64,000 nucleotides of DNA, from contig NZ_PKRT01000001.1 of NCBI RefSeq assembly GCF_002855555.1, positions 1,178,001-1,242,000 on the forward strand, written 5' to 3'. The notes beneath the pieces were generated by a model. It was not told where the DNA came from and did not search any database. It worked only from the letters and a program-made list of their open reading frames with translations. The stretch comes from Novosphingobium sp. TH158. GTDB lineage: Bacteria; Pseudomonadota; Alphaproteobacteria; Sphingomonadales; Sphingomonadaceae. This document shows, piece after piece, positions 26,633 to 35,506 of this stretch (positions within the stretch are counted from its first letter, which is position 1; every line of letters starts with the position of its first letter). The position numbers and the translations under genes were made by a program.

Positions 26633-27205
26633 TCAGCGCGGCTCTGCGCCGGGGGCGCCTTCTGGCAGCGGCGCGCCCTGCGAGCCGCCCTTGCCGCCGC
26701 GCTGCTGCTGCATCTGCTGCTGGCGCATCTGCATCATCGCCTGCTGCATCTGGAACTGCTGGAAATCCATGAAGCCAAGCAGCTCAACCTCGAAGATCAG
26801 GTCGCTGTTGGGCGGGATCGGGCCGGTGGAATTCTCGCCATAGCCCTGTTCGGCCGGAATCTCGATCTTGTACTTGCCGCCCTTCTGCATGGCGGAAAGC
26901 GCGGTGGTGAAACCGGGGATCACGCCCTGCAGCGGCAGCGGGGCCTGCTTGCCCTCGTCGAACACGGTGCCGTCCTTGAGCATGCCCTTGTAATTGATCA
27001 GGGCCACGTCGCTGGTCTTGGGCGAATCGCCTTCGCCGGCCTTGACGGTGATGATCTGCACGCCGCCTTCCAGCGTGTCATAGCCGCGGGTCGTCGCCCA
27101 GGCGAGGCCGCCACCAAGCGCCACGGCGGCAGCGACACCAAGCCACATCTTGCCGAGCGCACCCTTGGCGATGGGCTGGAGCGGAACGCGGGTAATTTCG
27201 GTCAT
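26633..27205 (-). CDS. Membrane-anchored FKBP-type peptidyl-prolyl isomerase with Q/M-rich tail
   Basis: FKBP-fold prolyl isomerase of 190 residues. An N-terminal anchor (about residues 20-37, MWLGVAAAVALGGGLAWA) is followed by the FKBP domain (VALINYKGMLKDGTVFDEGKQAPLPLQGVIPGFTTALSAMQKGGKYKIEIPAEQGYGENSTGPIPPNSDLIFEVELL), with the characteristic VIPGF and YG motifs. The last 45 residues are unusual: a glutamine- and methionine-rich stretch (QFQMQQAMMQMRQQQMQQQ) then a Gly/Pro-rich end. The isomerase domain would lie on the periplasmic side if the anchor is uncleaved. It lies between rpsU (with terminator) and gatC. Confidence 0.9.
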   Translation of the reverse strand: MTEITRVPLQPIAKGALGKMWLGVAAAVALGGGLAWATTRGYDTLEGGVQIITVKAGEGDSPKTSDVALINYKGMLKDGTVFDEGKQAPLPLQGVIPGFTTALSAMQKGGKYKIEIPAEQGYGENSTGPIPPNSDLIFEVELLGFMDFQQFQMQQAMMQMRQQQMQQQRGGKGGSQGAPLPEGAPGAEPR

Positions 27206-27229
27206 GGGCAGATCCTGTGTGCAGATAGC

Positions 27230-27257
27230 AAAAAGGGCGCGGTTGAATGCCGCGCCC
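27230..27257 (-). terminator. Intrinsic terminator after rpsU
   Basis: On the minus strand GGGCGCGG (27257-27250), loop CATTCAA, CCGCGCCC (27242-27235), then TTTTT (27234-27230). The stem is a perfect eight base pairs. It lies 39 bases after the rpsU stop and 24 bases before the FKBP start. Confidence 0.92.
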
Positions 27258-27296
27258 TATTGGCCCAACGCATGGTTGGGAGCAAGCCTTGGAAGC

Positions 27297-27503
27297 TTAC
27301 TTTACGCCGTCGCGTTCCAGGCGCTTGCGCTCCATCTTGCGGGCGCGGCGCACGGCAGCGGCCTTTTCGCGGGCGCGCTTTTCCGAGGGCTTTTCATAGT
27401 GACGGCGCAGCTTCATCTCGCGGTAGACGCCTTCACGCTGCAGCTTCTTCTTGAGCGCACGAAGGGCCTGGTCGACGTTATTGTCGCGAACGAGAATCTG
27501 CAT
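27297..27503 (-). CDS. rpsU: 30S ribosomal protein S21
   Basis: S21 is a small basic protein of the 30S subunit near the anti-Shine-Dalgarno region. The 68-residue product begins [31 protein letters not shown] and continues with a highly basic helix ([36 protein letters not shown]), matching the family. The ATG at 27503 gives the family length; in-frame upstream sequence is not S21-like. It has its own terminator and is divergent from the symporter gene. Confidence 0.96.
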   Translation of the reverse strand: MQILVRDNNVDQALRALKKKLQREGVYREMKLRRHYEKPSEKRAREKAAAVRRARKMERKRLERDGVK

Positions 27504-27691
27504 AAAAAGCCACACCTCACAAACGGCGGCGAGAGCCCGCGACCTGCGGGAATCACCCGAACCTGAAAAATACGAAAACGCGCCGAATCCCTTGGGATCG
27601 GCTCGAACCGGCGGGCGGCTAGCAAAGAGTCGCGCGATTGGCAAGTGTTTGGTCGGTTGCACGCGCTTCAGCATTGTGGTGTCTGCGCCAC

Positions 27692-29206
27692 ATGCACACC
27701 AGTTTCACCGGGGCCGACTGGGCCGTTCTTGGCGGCTACGTCACCCTCCTTGCCCTTGCAGGCTGGCTGACGACGCGCCGGGGCATGGACAGCGATGGCT
27801 ATTTCCTTGCCGGGCATCATGCCCCCACCTGGCTGGTGGCGATCTCGGTTCTCTCCACCGTGCAGAGCGCCGCAACCTTCCTTGGCGTGCCGGACAATTC
27901 CTATCGCGGCGACTATACCTACATCGGCGGGGTATTCGCCTCGCTCATCGCCGCATGGATCGCCGGAAACCTGCTGATCCCACGTTTCTACGCGCTGCGC
28001 GTGACCACGGTTTACGAGCTGCTCGAAGCCCGTTTCGATGCCACCGCCCGGCGCGCGGCGGGGGTGATGTACCTGCTGGGCCGGGTGCTGGCGAGCGGAG
28101 CGCGGCTCTATCTGGCGGCGATTGCCGTCTCGATGATCCTGTTCCTCGACATTGCGCCGCAGCACATCGTCATTTCCTCGGCCCTGCTGCTTGCCTTCGG
28201 CCTTGCCTTCACCTTCATGGGCGGGCTCCATTCGATCATCTGGTCGGACCTGGTGCAGGTAACGCTCTATGTCGGCGCGGCGCTGGTCGTGGCGCTGACG
28301 CTGTGGGCCAGCCTGCCGATGAGCAGCGCAGAGGCGATTGCTGCCCTTGCCAATGCACCGGCGGGCAACAAGCTGGCGCTGGTCAACCCCTCGGCCGATC
28401 TTTCCGCCCCCTTCGGCCTGTTTGCGGTGCTGACCGGCGTTGTCCTGCTGAACCTTGCCAGCTCGGGGCTTGACCAGGACATCACCCAGCGCCTGCTGGC
28501 CTGCGAGAATGCGGCCAAGGGGCGGCGCGCGCTTTATGCCTCGGTCATCGTGTCGCTGCCGGTGATCCTGCTGTTCCTGCTGATCGGATCGCTGCTCTGG
28601 CTGCATTACGAAGGCAGCGCCCAATCCAGCTTCAATGGCGAGAAGGTGACGGTGTTCATGCATTACATCCTCACCGAAATCCCGCCGGGACTGCGCGGGC
28701 TGGTGACTGTCGGAGTGATCGCGGCGGCGGCGATCAATTCCGGCCTGATCTCGATGGCCAACGTGCTGGTGAACGATCTCTACCGCCCCTTCGCCGGCCA
28801 GCGCAGCGAGGCGCATTTCGTCCGCGCCGGGCGGGCGGCGAGCGTGGTGCTGGGCCTCGCGCTCTTCGCCATGTCGATCCTGTCATACTACTGGCAGCGT
28901 TATTCCGATGCCGCCCTGCTCGATTTCGTGCTGGGGGTGATGAGCTTTGCCTATTCCGGCCTCCTTGGCGTCTATGGCGTGGCCCTGTTCACGCAGCGCG
29001 GCAATTCGGCCAGCGTCATCGCCGCCTTCCTTGCCGGGTTCCTCACCGTGCTGGCCTTCCAGCCCTATGTGATAGACAGCCTGTCGCTGCCGGCCGCGAT
29101 GAAGGCCATCGCCTTTCCCTGGCAGCTTTGCGCCGGCACGCTGGTGGCGGCGGCCGTCTGCGCCATGGGCAAGGCGAAAGTGGCAATCCTGCCCGAGCCC
29201 GGCTAA
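27692..29206 (+). CDS. Sodium:solute symporter (SSS/SLC5 family)
   Basis: A 504-residue inner-membrane symporter with about 13 hydrophobic segments. Family features include the N-terminal [37 protein letters not shown] and [26 protein letters not shown], and the glycine-rich [20 protein letters not shown], corresponding to the sodium-site side of the fold. The ATG at 27692 is used because residues upstream are not typical. The substrate (sugar, acid or other) cannot be told. It leads a run of same-strand genes down to the ATP12 gene, with crcB 10 bases later. Confidence 0.9.
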   Translation: MHTSFTGADWAVLGGYVTLLALAGWLTTRRGMDSDGYFLAGHHAPTWLVAISVLSTVQSAATFLGVPDNSYRGDYTYIGGVFASLIAAWIAGNLLIPRFYALRVTTVYELLEARFDATARRAAGVMYLLGRVLASGARLYLAAIAVSMILFLDIAPQHIVISSALLLAFGLAFTFMGGLHSIIWSDLVQVTLYVGAALVVALTLWASLPMSSAEAIAALANAPAGNKLALVNPSADLSAPFGLFAVLTGVVLLNLASSGLDQDITQRLLACENAAKGRRALYASVIVSLPVILLFLLIGSLLWLHYEGSAQSSFNGEKVTVFMHYILTEIPPGLRGLVTVGVIAAAAINSGLISMANVLVNDLYRPFAGQRSEAHFVRAGRAASVVLGLALFAMSILSYYWQRYSDAALLDFVLGVMSFAYSGLLGVYGVALFTQRGNSASVIAAFLAGFLTVLAFQPYVIDSLSLPAAMKAIAFPWQLCAGTLVAAAVCAMGKAKVAILPEPG

Positions 29207-29216
29207 GGGGCCGGTA

Positions 29217-29624
29217 ATGACCCCGCCTTCCTTCCTTTCCGCATCCGCTCTTGTCGCCCTTGGCGGCGGGCTGGGGGCTTGGTTGCGCTTTGCCACCAGC
29301 GCTCTGTGGAGCCGCGCCATCGGCCCTGTTGCCGCCAGCGCCTTTCCCTGGGCCACCCTGAGCGCGAACGTGATCGGCAGCCTGCTGATGGGCCTGCTCG
29401 CCGGCTGGCTGGCGCGGCACGGCAGCGGCGGCGAACAATGGCGCCTGCTGCTGGGCGTCGGCGTGCTGGGCGGCTATACCACCTTTTCCGCCTTCAGCCT
29501 TGAGTTCGCCCTGTTCGTCGAACGCGGGGCCATTGGCCTTGCGGCGGGCTATGTCGCAATTTCGCTGGTCGCCGGGTTTGCCGCGCTGTTTGCCGGCCTG
29601 TTCATCATGAGGGCCGTAGCATGA
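29217..29624 (+). CDS. crcB: Fluoride exporter CrcB/Fluc
   Basis: CrcB forms a dual-topology dimeric fluoride channel. The 135-residue protein has four membrane helices and the family signatures GGGLGAWLRF near the start, TLSANVIGSLLMGLL (the conserved asparagine), and GVLGGYTTFSAFSLE (GGxTTFSTF motif). Its stop overlaps the start of the following pseudouridine synthase gene as ATGA. No fluoride riboswitch was recognised upstream, and the gene sits only 10 bases after the symporter gene. Confidence 0.95.
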   Translation: MTPPSFLSASALVALGGGLGAWLRFATSALWSRAIGPVAASAFPWATLSANVIGSLLMGLLAGWLARHGSGGEQWRLLLGVGVLGGYTTFSAFSLEFALFVERGAIGLAAGYVAISLVAGFAALFAGLFIMRAVA

Positions 29625-30868
29625 CCGATACCGTTCGCCAGTTCACCGTCGAAGCCGATGACGATGGCGTGCGCCTTGACCGCTGGTTCAAGCGCCACCT
29701 GCCGCAGGTCAGCTTCGCCATGGTCAGCCGCTGGGCGCGCACCGGCCAGATCCGCGTCGACGGCAAGCGCGCCGGTGTCGAGGATCGGCTGGCCAAGGGC
29801 CAGGTCCTGCGCGTGCCCCCCGGCGGCGCCAGCGCAGAGCGCACGCCCCGCGCCCGCAAGCCGCTGACCGAGGAACAGCTTGCCATGGCCGATGCCATGC
29901 TGATCCACCGCGACCGCGCGGCCCTCGTTCTGAACAAACCGCCCGGCCTTGCCACCCAGGGCGGTTCGGGAACCTACGAGCATGTCGACGGGCTGCTGGA
30001 TGCCTTTGCCGGCGAAGGCACGCGCCCGCGCCTTGTCCACCGGCTCGACAAGGATACGTCGGGCGTGCTGCTGGTTGCGGCAACGCCGGGCAGCGCGGCC
30101 TATTTCTCGAAGCGCTTTTCCACCCGATCGGCGCGCAAGATCTATTGGGCGCTGGTGGCGGGGGTCCCATCCATCGACGAAGGCCTGATCGACCTGCCGC
30201 TGGCCAAGCAGCCCGGCACCGGCGGCGAGAAGATGATGGTCGACAAGAGCGAGCACGGCCAGCCCTCCAAAAGCCGCTACCGCGTGATCGACCGGGCCGG
30301 CAACCGCTGCGCTTGGGTGGAACTGCAGCCGCTGACCGGGCGTACCCACCAGCTGCGCGTCCACATGGCAGCCATCGGCCATCCGATCATTGGCGATGGC
30401 AAGTATGGCGGGCCGGAAGCGTTCCTCTCCGGCTCGATCAGCCGCAAGATGCACCTCCACGCCCGCCGCCTGATCATCGATCACCCCGATGGCGCGCCGC
30501 TGGATGTCACCGCTGAACTGCCGCCGCACTTCGCCGCCAGCCTTGCCCAGCTCGGGTTCGAGGAGGCCGATGGCGAAGCCGTGATCGAGGCTCCGGTCCG
30601 CGCGCCCAAGGACGAGGAAAAGGCCGCCGCCAAGGCCCATGCCAAGCAGTACCGCAAGGAACGCCGCGGCGAGCGCAAGGGCCGCAAGAGCGGCGAGCGC
30701 GCGCCTGCCGGCCGGGCGGGATCGCGTGACGAAGCACCGAAGAAGCGCGGCCCGAAGAAGGGCAAGGGTTCTCCGGTCCCCGCCGCCAAGGCTCCGGCCA
30801 GGCGCACCGCCCCAGCCCGTCCCAAGGGACCGGCCAAGCCCGGTGGCGCTCCCAGAAAGCCGCGCTGA
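29621..30868 (+). CDS. RluA-family pseudouridine synthase with basic C-terminal tail
   Basis: Converts uridine to pseudouridine in 23S rRNA (RluC/RluD-like). Residues 1-65 form an S4 RNA-binding domain (GVRLDRWFKRHLPQVSFAMVSRWARTGQIRVDG). The catalytic motif LVHRLDKDTSGVLLVA holds the active aspartate, followed by KIYWALVAGVP and GRTHQLRVHMAAIGHPIIGDGKYGG. From about residue 325 the protein adds some 90 residues rich in lysine, arginine, alanine and proline (KGRKSGERAPAGRAGSRDEA and similar), an apparently disordered RNA-binding tail beyond the usual length. It overlaps crcB and the PaiB-like gene. Confidence 0.93.
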   Translation: MTDTVRQFTVEADDDGVRLDRWFKRHLPQVSFAMVSRWARTGQIRVDGKRAGVEDRLAKGQVLRVPPGGASAERTPRARKPLTEEQLAMADAMLIHRDRAALVLNKPPGLATQGGSGTYEHVDGLLDAFAGEGTRPRLVHRLDKDTSGVLLVAATPGSAAYFSKRFSTRSARKIYWALVAGVPSIDEGLIDLPLAKQPGTGGEKMMVDKSEHGQPSKSRYRVIDRAGNRCAWVELQPLTGRTHQLRVHMAAIGHPIIGDGKYGGPEAFLSGSISRKMHLHARRLIIDHPDGAPLDVTAELPPHFAASLAQLGFEEADGEAVIEAPVRAPKDEEKAAAKAHAKQYRKERRGERKGRKSGERAPAGRAGSRDEAPKKRGPKKGKGSPVPAAKAPARRTAPARPKGPAKPGGAPRKPR

Positions 30869-31470
30869 TGCACCCCAACCCCGCCTTCCGTTCCGAAGAC
30901 CGTGCGCTGATGGAAACGCTGATCGACGAGATCGGCTTCGGCATGGTGTTCGCCCAGACGCCGGACGGGCCGCGCGTGGCGCATACGCCGCTGCTGTCCA
31001 CCGGCGATGGTGCGGTGCAGTTCCATCTGGCGCGCGGCAACGCCTTGTCGCGCCACCTGCCGGGAATGACGGCGCTAACCGTGGTCAACGGGCCGGACAG
31101 CTATGTCTCGCCCCGCTGGTACGATGATGCCGAACAGGTGCCGACATGGAACTATGTCGCGCTCGAGCTGGAAGGTCCGGTGCGGCGGATGGACACCGAC
31201 GGGCTGATGGGCCTGCTTGAATCGCTCTCCGACCGGCAGGAAGCCCGCGTTGCGGGCGGCACGCCGTGGACCATGGACAAGGTGCCGCAAGACAAGCTGC
31301 GGCAGATGGCTGGCGCGATCGTCGGCTTCGAGATGGAAGTGCGCGGCTGGCGGCCGACGCTGAAGCTCAGCCAGAACAAGGACGCCGCCGACCGCGCGCG
31401 CGTGGCCGATGCGCTGGAGGCACAGGGCGCGCTGGCCGTGGCGCAACTGATGCGGACGCTTGCGCCATGA
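30868..31470 (+). CDS. PaiB-type FMN-binding protein
   Basis: A 200-residue protein of the PaiB family, which has an FMN-binding split-barrel fold and in Bacillus acts as a negative regulator. Visible family features: an N-terminal MHPNPAFR, the loop ALTVVNGPDSYVSPRWYDDAEQVPTWNYVALELEGPV, then KLRQMAGAIVGFEMEV and the C-terminal KLSQNKDAADRARV. Its ATG overlaps the pseudouridine synthase stop by one base, and its stop overlaps the HAD gene start as ATGA. Confidence 0.88.
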   Translation: MHPNPAFRSEDRALMETLIDEIGFGMVFAQTPDGPRVAHTPLLSTGDGAVQFHLARGNALSRHLPGMTALTVVNGPDSYVSPRWYDDAEQVPTWNYVALELEGPVRRMDTDGLMGLLESLSDRQEARVAGGTPWTMDKVPQDKLRQMAGAIVGFEMEVRGWRPTLKLSQNKDAADRARVADALEAQGALAVAQLMRTLAP

Positions 31471-32123
31471 GCCCGCGCCTTGCCGTGTTCGATTGCGATG
31501 GCACGCTGGTCGATGGCCAGGCCTCGATCTGCGAAGCGATGGAAGCCGCCTTTACCGAGGCTGGCTTGCCCGCCCCCGACCGTCATTCCGTGCGGCGCAT
31601 CGTCGGCCTATCGCTGCCGCAGGCGGTGCGCCGGCTGGCTCCCGAAGCCGATGGCCGCGTGCAGGCGCTGGCCGTCGATGCCTACAAGCGCGCCTATCGC
31701 ACCGCGCGCGAACAGGGGCGCATTGCCGAGCCGCTGTTCGATGGCATCGCCCCCCTGCTGGACGACCTGCGCCAGGCCGGCTGGCTGCTGGGCGTGGCAA
31801 CGGGCAAGAGCGACCGCGGCCTGAACCACTGCCTTGCCACTCACGGCCTCACCGGGCACTTCGCCACGCTGCAAACCGCCGACCGACACCCGTCGAAGCC
31901 GCATCCCTCGATGATGGAGGCTGCTCTCGCCGAAACGCTGGCCGATCCGGCGCAGGCCGTGATGATCGGCGATACCGCCTTCGACATGGCGCTGGCGGTC
32001 AATTGCGGCGTGCGCGCTATCGGGGTCGACTGGGGCTATCACGACCGCGCAGAGCTGGTCGCCGCGGGCGCCGAATGGGTCGCCGAAACACCGGACCAAC
32101 TTGGGGAGTACCTGTTGTCATGA
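31467..32123 (+). CDS. HAD-superfamily phosphatase (phosphoglycolate phosphatase-like)
   Basis: A 218-residue HAD hydrolase of subfamily IA. Motif I is VFDCDGTLVDG (nucleophile Asp9, acid Asp11). Motif II is GVATGKS, motif III the lysine in SKPHPSMM, and motif IV MIGDTAFDMALAVNCGVRAIGVDWGYHD. A helical cap lies at residues 15-85. Phosphoglycolate or another small phosphate ester is a plausible substrate. The start overlaps the PaiB-like gene and its stop overlaps the small membrane protein gene start as ATGA. Confidence 0.9.
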   Translation: MSPRLAVFDCDGTLVDGQASICEAMEAAFTEAGLPAPDRHSVRRIVGLSLPQAVRRLAPEADGRVQALAVDAYKRAYRTAREQGRIAEPLFDGIAPLLDDLRQAGWLLGVATGKSDRGLNHCLATHGLTGHFATLQTADRHPSKPHPSMMEAALAETLADPAQAVMIGDTAFDMALAVNCGVRAIGVDWGYHDRAELVAAGAEWVAETPDQLGEYLLS

Positions 32124-32338
32124 GCACACCCGAAGAAGACGCACTCGCGAAGAAGCGCTTCCTGGCGATGAACCTTGTCCGCCTGTCAGGCGTGGTGATG
32201 ATCCTGCTGGGCCTGCTCTGCGCGCTCGACAAGATCGACATCCCCGGCGCGCGGATCATCGGCGTGATCTTCATCCTGATCGGCATGATCGACACCTTCC
32301 TCGTGCCGCTGATGCTGGCCAAGCGGTGGAGAAGCTGA
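32120..32338 (+). CDS. Small two-helix membrane protein
   Basis: A 72-residue protein with two hydrophobic segments (LVRLSGVVMILLGLLCALDK, about residues 19-38; IIGVIFILIGMIDTFLVPLMLA, about 46-67) and a basic end. It is tightly coupled to the HAD gene (4-base overlap) and lies four bases before the ATP12 gene, so it is probably a genuine member of this operon. I do not recognise a named family. Confidence 0.75.
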   Translation: MSTPEEDALAKKRFLAMNLVRLSGVVMILLGLLCALDKIDIPGARIIGVIFILIGMIDTFLVPLMLAKRWRS

Positions 32339-32342
32339 TCCC

Positions 32343-33038
32343 GTGAAGCGGTTCTACAAGCAGACCGAGGTTTCGCCGGCAGAGGGCGGCTGGCAGGTTA
32401 CGCTCGACGGGCGCGGGGTGAAGACGCAGGGCAAGCGGGCGCAGGTTGTGCCGGGCGAGGCGCTCGCCCGTGCCATGGCGGCGGAATGGCAGGACCAGGG
32501 CGAGGAAATCGACCCCGCCCGCTTCGTGCTGCGCGACATGGCGGACTATGCGATCGACGTGATCGCCGCAGACCGGGCCGACGCGATCCGCGCGCTGGTG
32601 CCCTATGCCGAAACCGACACGCTGTGCTACCGCGCCGAACCGGGCGAGGCGCTCGCCCGCCGGCAGGCGGAAGTGTGGGAGCAATTGCTGACCGCCGCCG
32701 AAAGCCGCTGGAACCTGCGTTTCGAGCGCGTCAGCGGCATCATGCACCGCCCCCAGCCCGAAGCGACGATTGCCGCCCTGCGCAGCGTGCTGGAAGGCAA
32801 GGACGAATTCACCCTCGCCGCGCTGCGATCGCTGGCAGGCATCTCCGCCTCGCTGACCATCGCGCTGCTGGCGGCAGAAGGCGCCTACCCCGCGGAAACG
32901 CTATGGCAGGCAAGCGAGCTGGAAGAGCTTTACCAGGCCGAACTCTGGGGCCGCGACGCCGAAGCCGAAGCCCGGCAGGCCAAGCGGTTCCGCGATTTCG
33001 AAGCAGCCATGCGTTTCGCGGCAATGGTCCGAGGCTGA
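32343..33038 (+). CDS. ATP12-family F1-ATPase assembly chaperone
   Basis: ATP12 chaperones the alpha subunit during F1F0-ATP synthase assembly; the family is shared by mitochondria and alphaproteobacteria. The 231-residue protein begins MKRFYKQTEVSPAEGGWQVTLDGRGVKTQGKRAQVVPG and has the conserved ALARAMAAEWQDQGEEIDPARF, the stretch ETDTLCYRAEPGEALARRQAEVWEQLL, and LAGISASLTIALLAAEG. The start is GTG at 32343. Its presence supports the alphaproteobacterial assignment. Confidence 0.92.
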   Translation: MKRFYKQTEVSPAEGGWQVTLDGRGVKTQGKRAQVVPGEALARAMAAEWQDQGEEIDPARFVLRDMADYAIDVIAADRADAIRALVPYAETDTLCYRAEPGEALARRQAEVWEQLLTAAESRWNLRFERVSGIMHRPQPEATIAALRSVLEGKDEFTLAALRSLAGISASLTIALLAAEGAYPAETLWQASELEELYQAELWGRDAEAEARQAKRFRDFEAAMRFAAMVRG

Positions 33039-33057
33039 AGAGGCCCCCTTTCGGGAC

Positions 33058-33684
33058 TTAGCCCACCCAGTCCGCGACCTGCCCTGCCACGTCATTCGCC
33101 GCCTTGTTGAGCGCCGGGCCGACCTGTTCGGGCTTTGCCGCCACGCCCGGCACGCGGGCTTCGAAGCGGCGACTGGAAAGGGCACCGCCTGCGCCGGACT
33201 TCACGGCATCGAAACGCACGACGACGGCCTGTTCGCGCGCGTCATAGCCGAAGGCGAGCAGGCGCCCGCCAAGGCGGTTCTTCGTGGTCGGCGCGGCCTC
33301 GTCGTCGGTGAAGACCATGTGCTTGCCACCGGCCCGGATCGTCTCGGCCAGCAGGGTGCCGAACAGGCGCGCGGGGCGCTCCACCCATTGCGCCTTGGCA
33401 AGATAGGCGACGTTGCTTTCATCCACCTGCACGGCAATGCGGTTCACCGCGAGGCTGCGATCGGTTTCCGGGTCGAGCACCAGCAGCGCATCCTCGGCCT
33501 TGCCCGAAAGCGAAGCACCGGCCTCAAGGCTGCGCGAGGGGGTCAGGCTGAACAGCGTGGGCGGAGCCTTGGTGCCGCCGCCCAGCCCCAGGCAGCCCGA
33601 CAGGCCGCCGAGCAGCGCCAGCGAAAGGCCAAGCCGCATACCCCGTTGCACCATTGCCTGCCCTTTCATGGCCGAAATCCTCAT
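33058..33684 (-). CDS. ABC-type transport auxiliary lipoprotein (PqiC/YmbA-like)
   Basis: A 208-residue outer-membrane-directed lipoprotein with the signal MRLGLSLALLGGLSGC (lipobox LSGC). It continues TKAPPTLFSLTPSRS and then VNRIAVQVDESNVAYLAKAQWVERPARLFGTLLAETI, the pattern of the auxiliary component found with MCE/Mla transport systems. It follows MlaD with an ATGA overlap, so it is the outer-membrane partner of this lipid transport operon. Two alternative internal ATG codons exist, but the coupled one at 33684 is preferred. Confidence 0.85.
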   Translation of the reverse strand: MRISAMKGQAMVQRGMRLGLSLALLGGLSGCLGLGGGTKAPPTLFSLTPSRSLEAGASLSGKAEDALLVLDPETDRSLAVNRIAVQVDESNVAYLAKAQWVERPARLFGTLLAETIRAGGKHMVFTDDEAAPTTKNRLGGRLLAFGYDAREQAVVVRFDAVKSGAGGALSSRRFEARVPGVAAKPEQVGPALNKAANDVAGQVADWVG

Positions 33685-34619
33685 GGCTTGTACTCGGGCA
33701 GCTTGGGCCCGCCGAGCAGGGCACCGGCACCCTGTTCGTCGATCTTTTCTGTAACGCCGCGCAGCGCCCGGGTCGTGGCGCGCAGGTCGCGGATCGCGGC
33801 TTCGGCCTGCGGCAGGGTGCTGTCGTTCAGCTGGCGCAGGCCGGGCTTGGCCTCGCCCAGCGCGCCCTGCAATTCGTCCGCCGCGCGCTTGGCCGAACCC
33901 AGCGTTTCGCGCAGCTGGCGAGCCAGGGCCTGCCCATCGCTGCCAAGGATGTTGTTGGCCGAACCTGCCACCTGTTCGAACCCGGCCAGCGTTGCCGTTG
34001 CCTGCTTCAGCGTCACCTGCAGTTCGGCCATGGTCCGCTTCACCTCGGGCGAGGCATTGGCCAGTTCGCCGGTCAGGCGGTCGGTATTGGCAAGGATGTT
34101 GCGCACCGCCCTCTGGTTGTCATCGCCAAGCAGTTCGTTCAGCCGTTCGGTCAGCGTTGCCAGCCGGTCCAGCAACAGCGGCGCGTTCGACAGCAGTTCG
34201 CCCAGACCGCCGCGCTTGGTGGGGATCACCGGCTTGCCTGCCGGGCCCGGCTCGGTAATCGGATCGGCGCCCTGGACGCCGCCGATCAGCTGGATCGTCG
34301 AAACGCCGGTAAACCCGCTCTGAATCGTGGCCGTGGTGCCCTGCAGGATGGGAATCTTCTTGTCCACGGCAATGCGCACGCGCACGAAGCTGGGGTCCTT
34401 CGGCCACAGTTCGATATCGGTGATCTCGCCCGCCGGAACGCCCGCGTAATTCACCGGCGTGCCCTTCGACAGGCCGCTGACCGATTGCTTGAAGAACACG
34501 TCGTAGGAATCGCGGCTGCCCTTGCCCAGCTGCGTCACCCACAGCACGAAGGCGGCAACCAGCGCCAGCAGCACCAGCGTGACCGTCCCGACGAAGACAT
34601 GGTTGGCGCGCGTTTCCAT
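33681..34619 (-). CDS. mlaD: MlaD-like MCE-domain protein
   Basis: A 312-residue protein with one N-terminal membrane anchor (about residues 9-30, VFVGTVTLVLLALVAAFVLWV). The MCE domain follows (YDVFFKQSVSGLSKGTPVNYAGVPAGEITDIELWPKDPSFVRVRIAVDKKIPI, GFTGVSTIQLIGG), then a long helical C-terminal half (about residues 150-300). MCE proteins form hexameric rings that carry phospholipids across the periplasm. The ATG at 34619 places the anchor correctly. It lies between mlaF and the lipoprotein gene. Confidence 0.9.
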   Translation of the reverse strand: METRANHVFVGTVTLVLLALVAAFVLWVTQLGKGSRDSYDVFFKQSVSGLSKGTPVNYAGVPAGEITDIELWPKDPSFVRVRIAVDKKIPILQGTTATIQSGFTGVSTIQLIGGVQGADPITEPGPAGKPVIPTKRGGLGELLSNAPLLLDRLATLTERLNELLGDDNQRAVRNILANTDRLTGELANASPEVKRTMAELQVTLKQATATLAGFEQVAGSANNILGSDGQALARQLRETLGSAKRAADELQGALGEAKPGLRQLNDSTLPQAEAAIRDLRATTRALRGVTEKIDEQGAGALLGGPKLPEYKP

Positions 34620-34627
34620 GGCCTTGC

Positions 34628-35506
34628 TTATGCCTTTCCTTTTTGCGCGTTGTCCATGCTCTTGGCACGCGAGACACTGGCCTGCGCGGCGCGGCCGCGT
34701 GGTCCGTTGAAGTATTCCTGGATCCACGGATGGTCGGTGGCGAGCAATTCGGGGATCGTTCCCACCGCGATCACCTGCTTGTCCGCCAGCACGGCCACGC
34801 GGTCGCAGATCTCGTAAAGCGTATCGAGATCGTGGGTGATGAGGAACACGGTGAGGCCCAGCGTTTCCTTCAGTTCGCGCGTCAGGCGGTCGAATGCGGC
34901 GGCACCGATGGGATCGAGCCCGGCGGTCGGCTCGTCGAGGAACAGCAGTTCGGGATCGAGCGCAAGCGCGCGGGCAAGGCCGGCACGCTTCTTCATGCCG
35001 CCCGAAAGCTCGGCCGGATACTTGTCCGCCGCATTGGCTGGCAGGCCGGAAAGCATGACCTTGTAGAGCGCGATTTCGCGCCGCAGCTCGTCATCGATTT
35101 CGGGGTAGAACTGCTTGAGCGGCACTTCCACGTTCTCGGCAACGGTCAGGGTGGAAAACAGCGCACCGCCCTGGAACAGCACGCCCCAGCGGCTGCGGAT
35201 GTCGATATCGTCATCGTCGCGCGCGTCGGTGATCGACTGGCCCAGCACCTCGATCTCGCCCTCCGACGGGATCTGCAGCCCGATGATGGAGCGCATCAGC
35301 ACCGACTTGCCCGTGCCCGACCCGCCGACCACGCCCAGGATCTCGCCCTTGTTCACCGTCAGCGCAAGGTCCTGATGGATCACCTGTTCACCAAAGGCAT
35401 TCTTGACGCCGCTGATGACGATCGGGTGCTCGCCCGTGAACCGCCCGGCCACGCGGCGACGGGCAAGATCCCGCACGTCATCAAGGATTTCGTCGTCGGC
35501 GCTCAT
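34628..35506 (-). CDS. mlaF: MlaF-like ABC transporter ATP-binding protein
   Basis: A 292-residue ATPase of the Mla/MCE lipid transporter. Walker A is GGSGTGKSVLMRSIIGL. The Q-loop region GVLFQGGALFSTLTVAENV is typical of MlaF (GALFDSxTV-like). The signature is LSGGMKKRAGLARALA, Walker B LLFLDEPTAGLDPIGA and the H-loop LITHDLDTLYEI. It overlaps the permease gene as ATGA and is followed by mlaD after eight bases. Confidence 0.94.
   Translation of the reverse strand: MSADDEILDDVRDLARRRVAGRFTGEHPIVISGVKNAFGEQVIHQDLALTVNKGEILGVVGGSGTGKSVLMRSIIGLQIPSEGEIEVLGQSITDARDDDDIDIRSRWGVLFQGGALFSTLTVAENVEVPLKQFYPEIDDELRREIALYKVMLSGLPANAADKYPAELSGGMKKRAGLARALALDPELLFLDEPTAGLDPIGAAAFDRLTRELKETLGLTVFLITHDLDTLYEICDRVAVLADKQVIAVGTIPELLATDHPWIQEYFNGPRGRAAQASVSRAKSMDNAQKGKA

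Noticed and set aside
33039..33057. Terminator between the ATP12 and lipoprotein genes
   Set aside because: CCCCCTTTCGGGA gives only a short imperfect stem without a T run.
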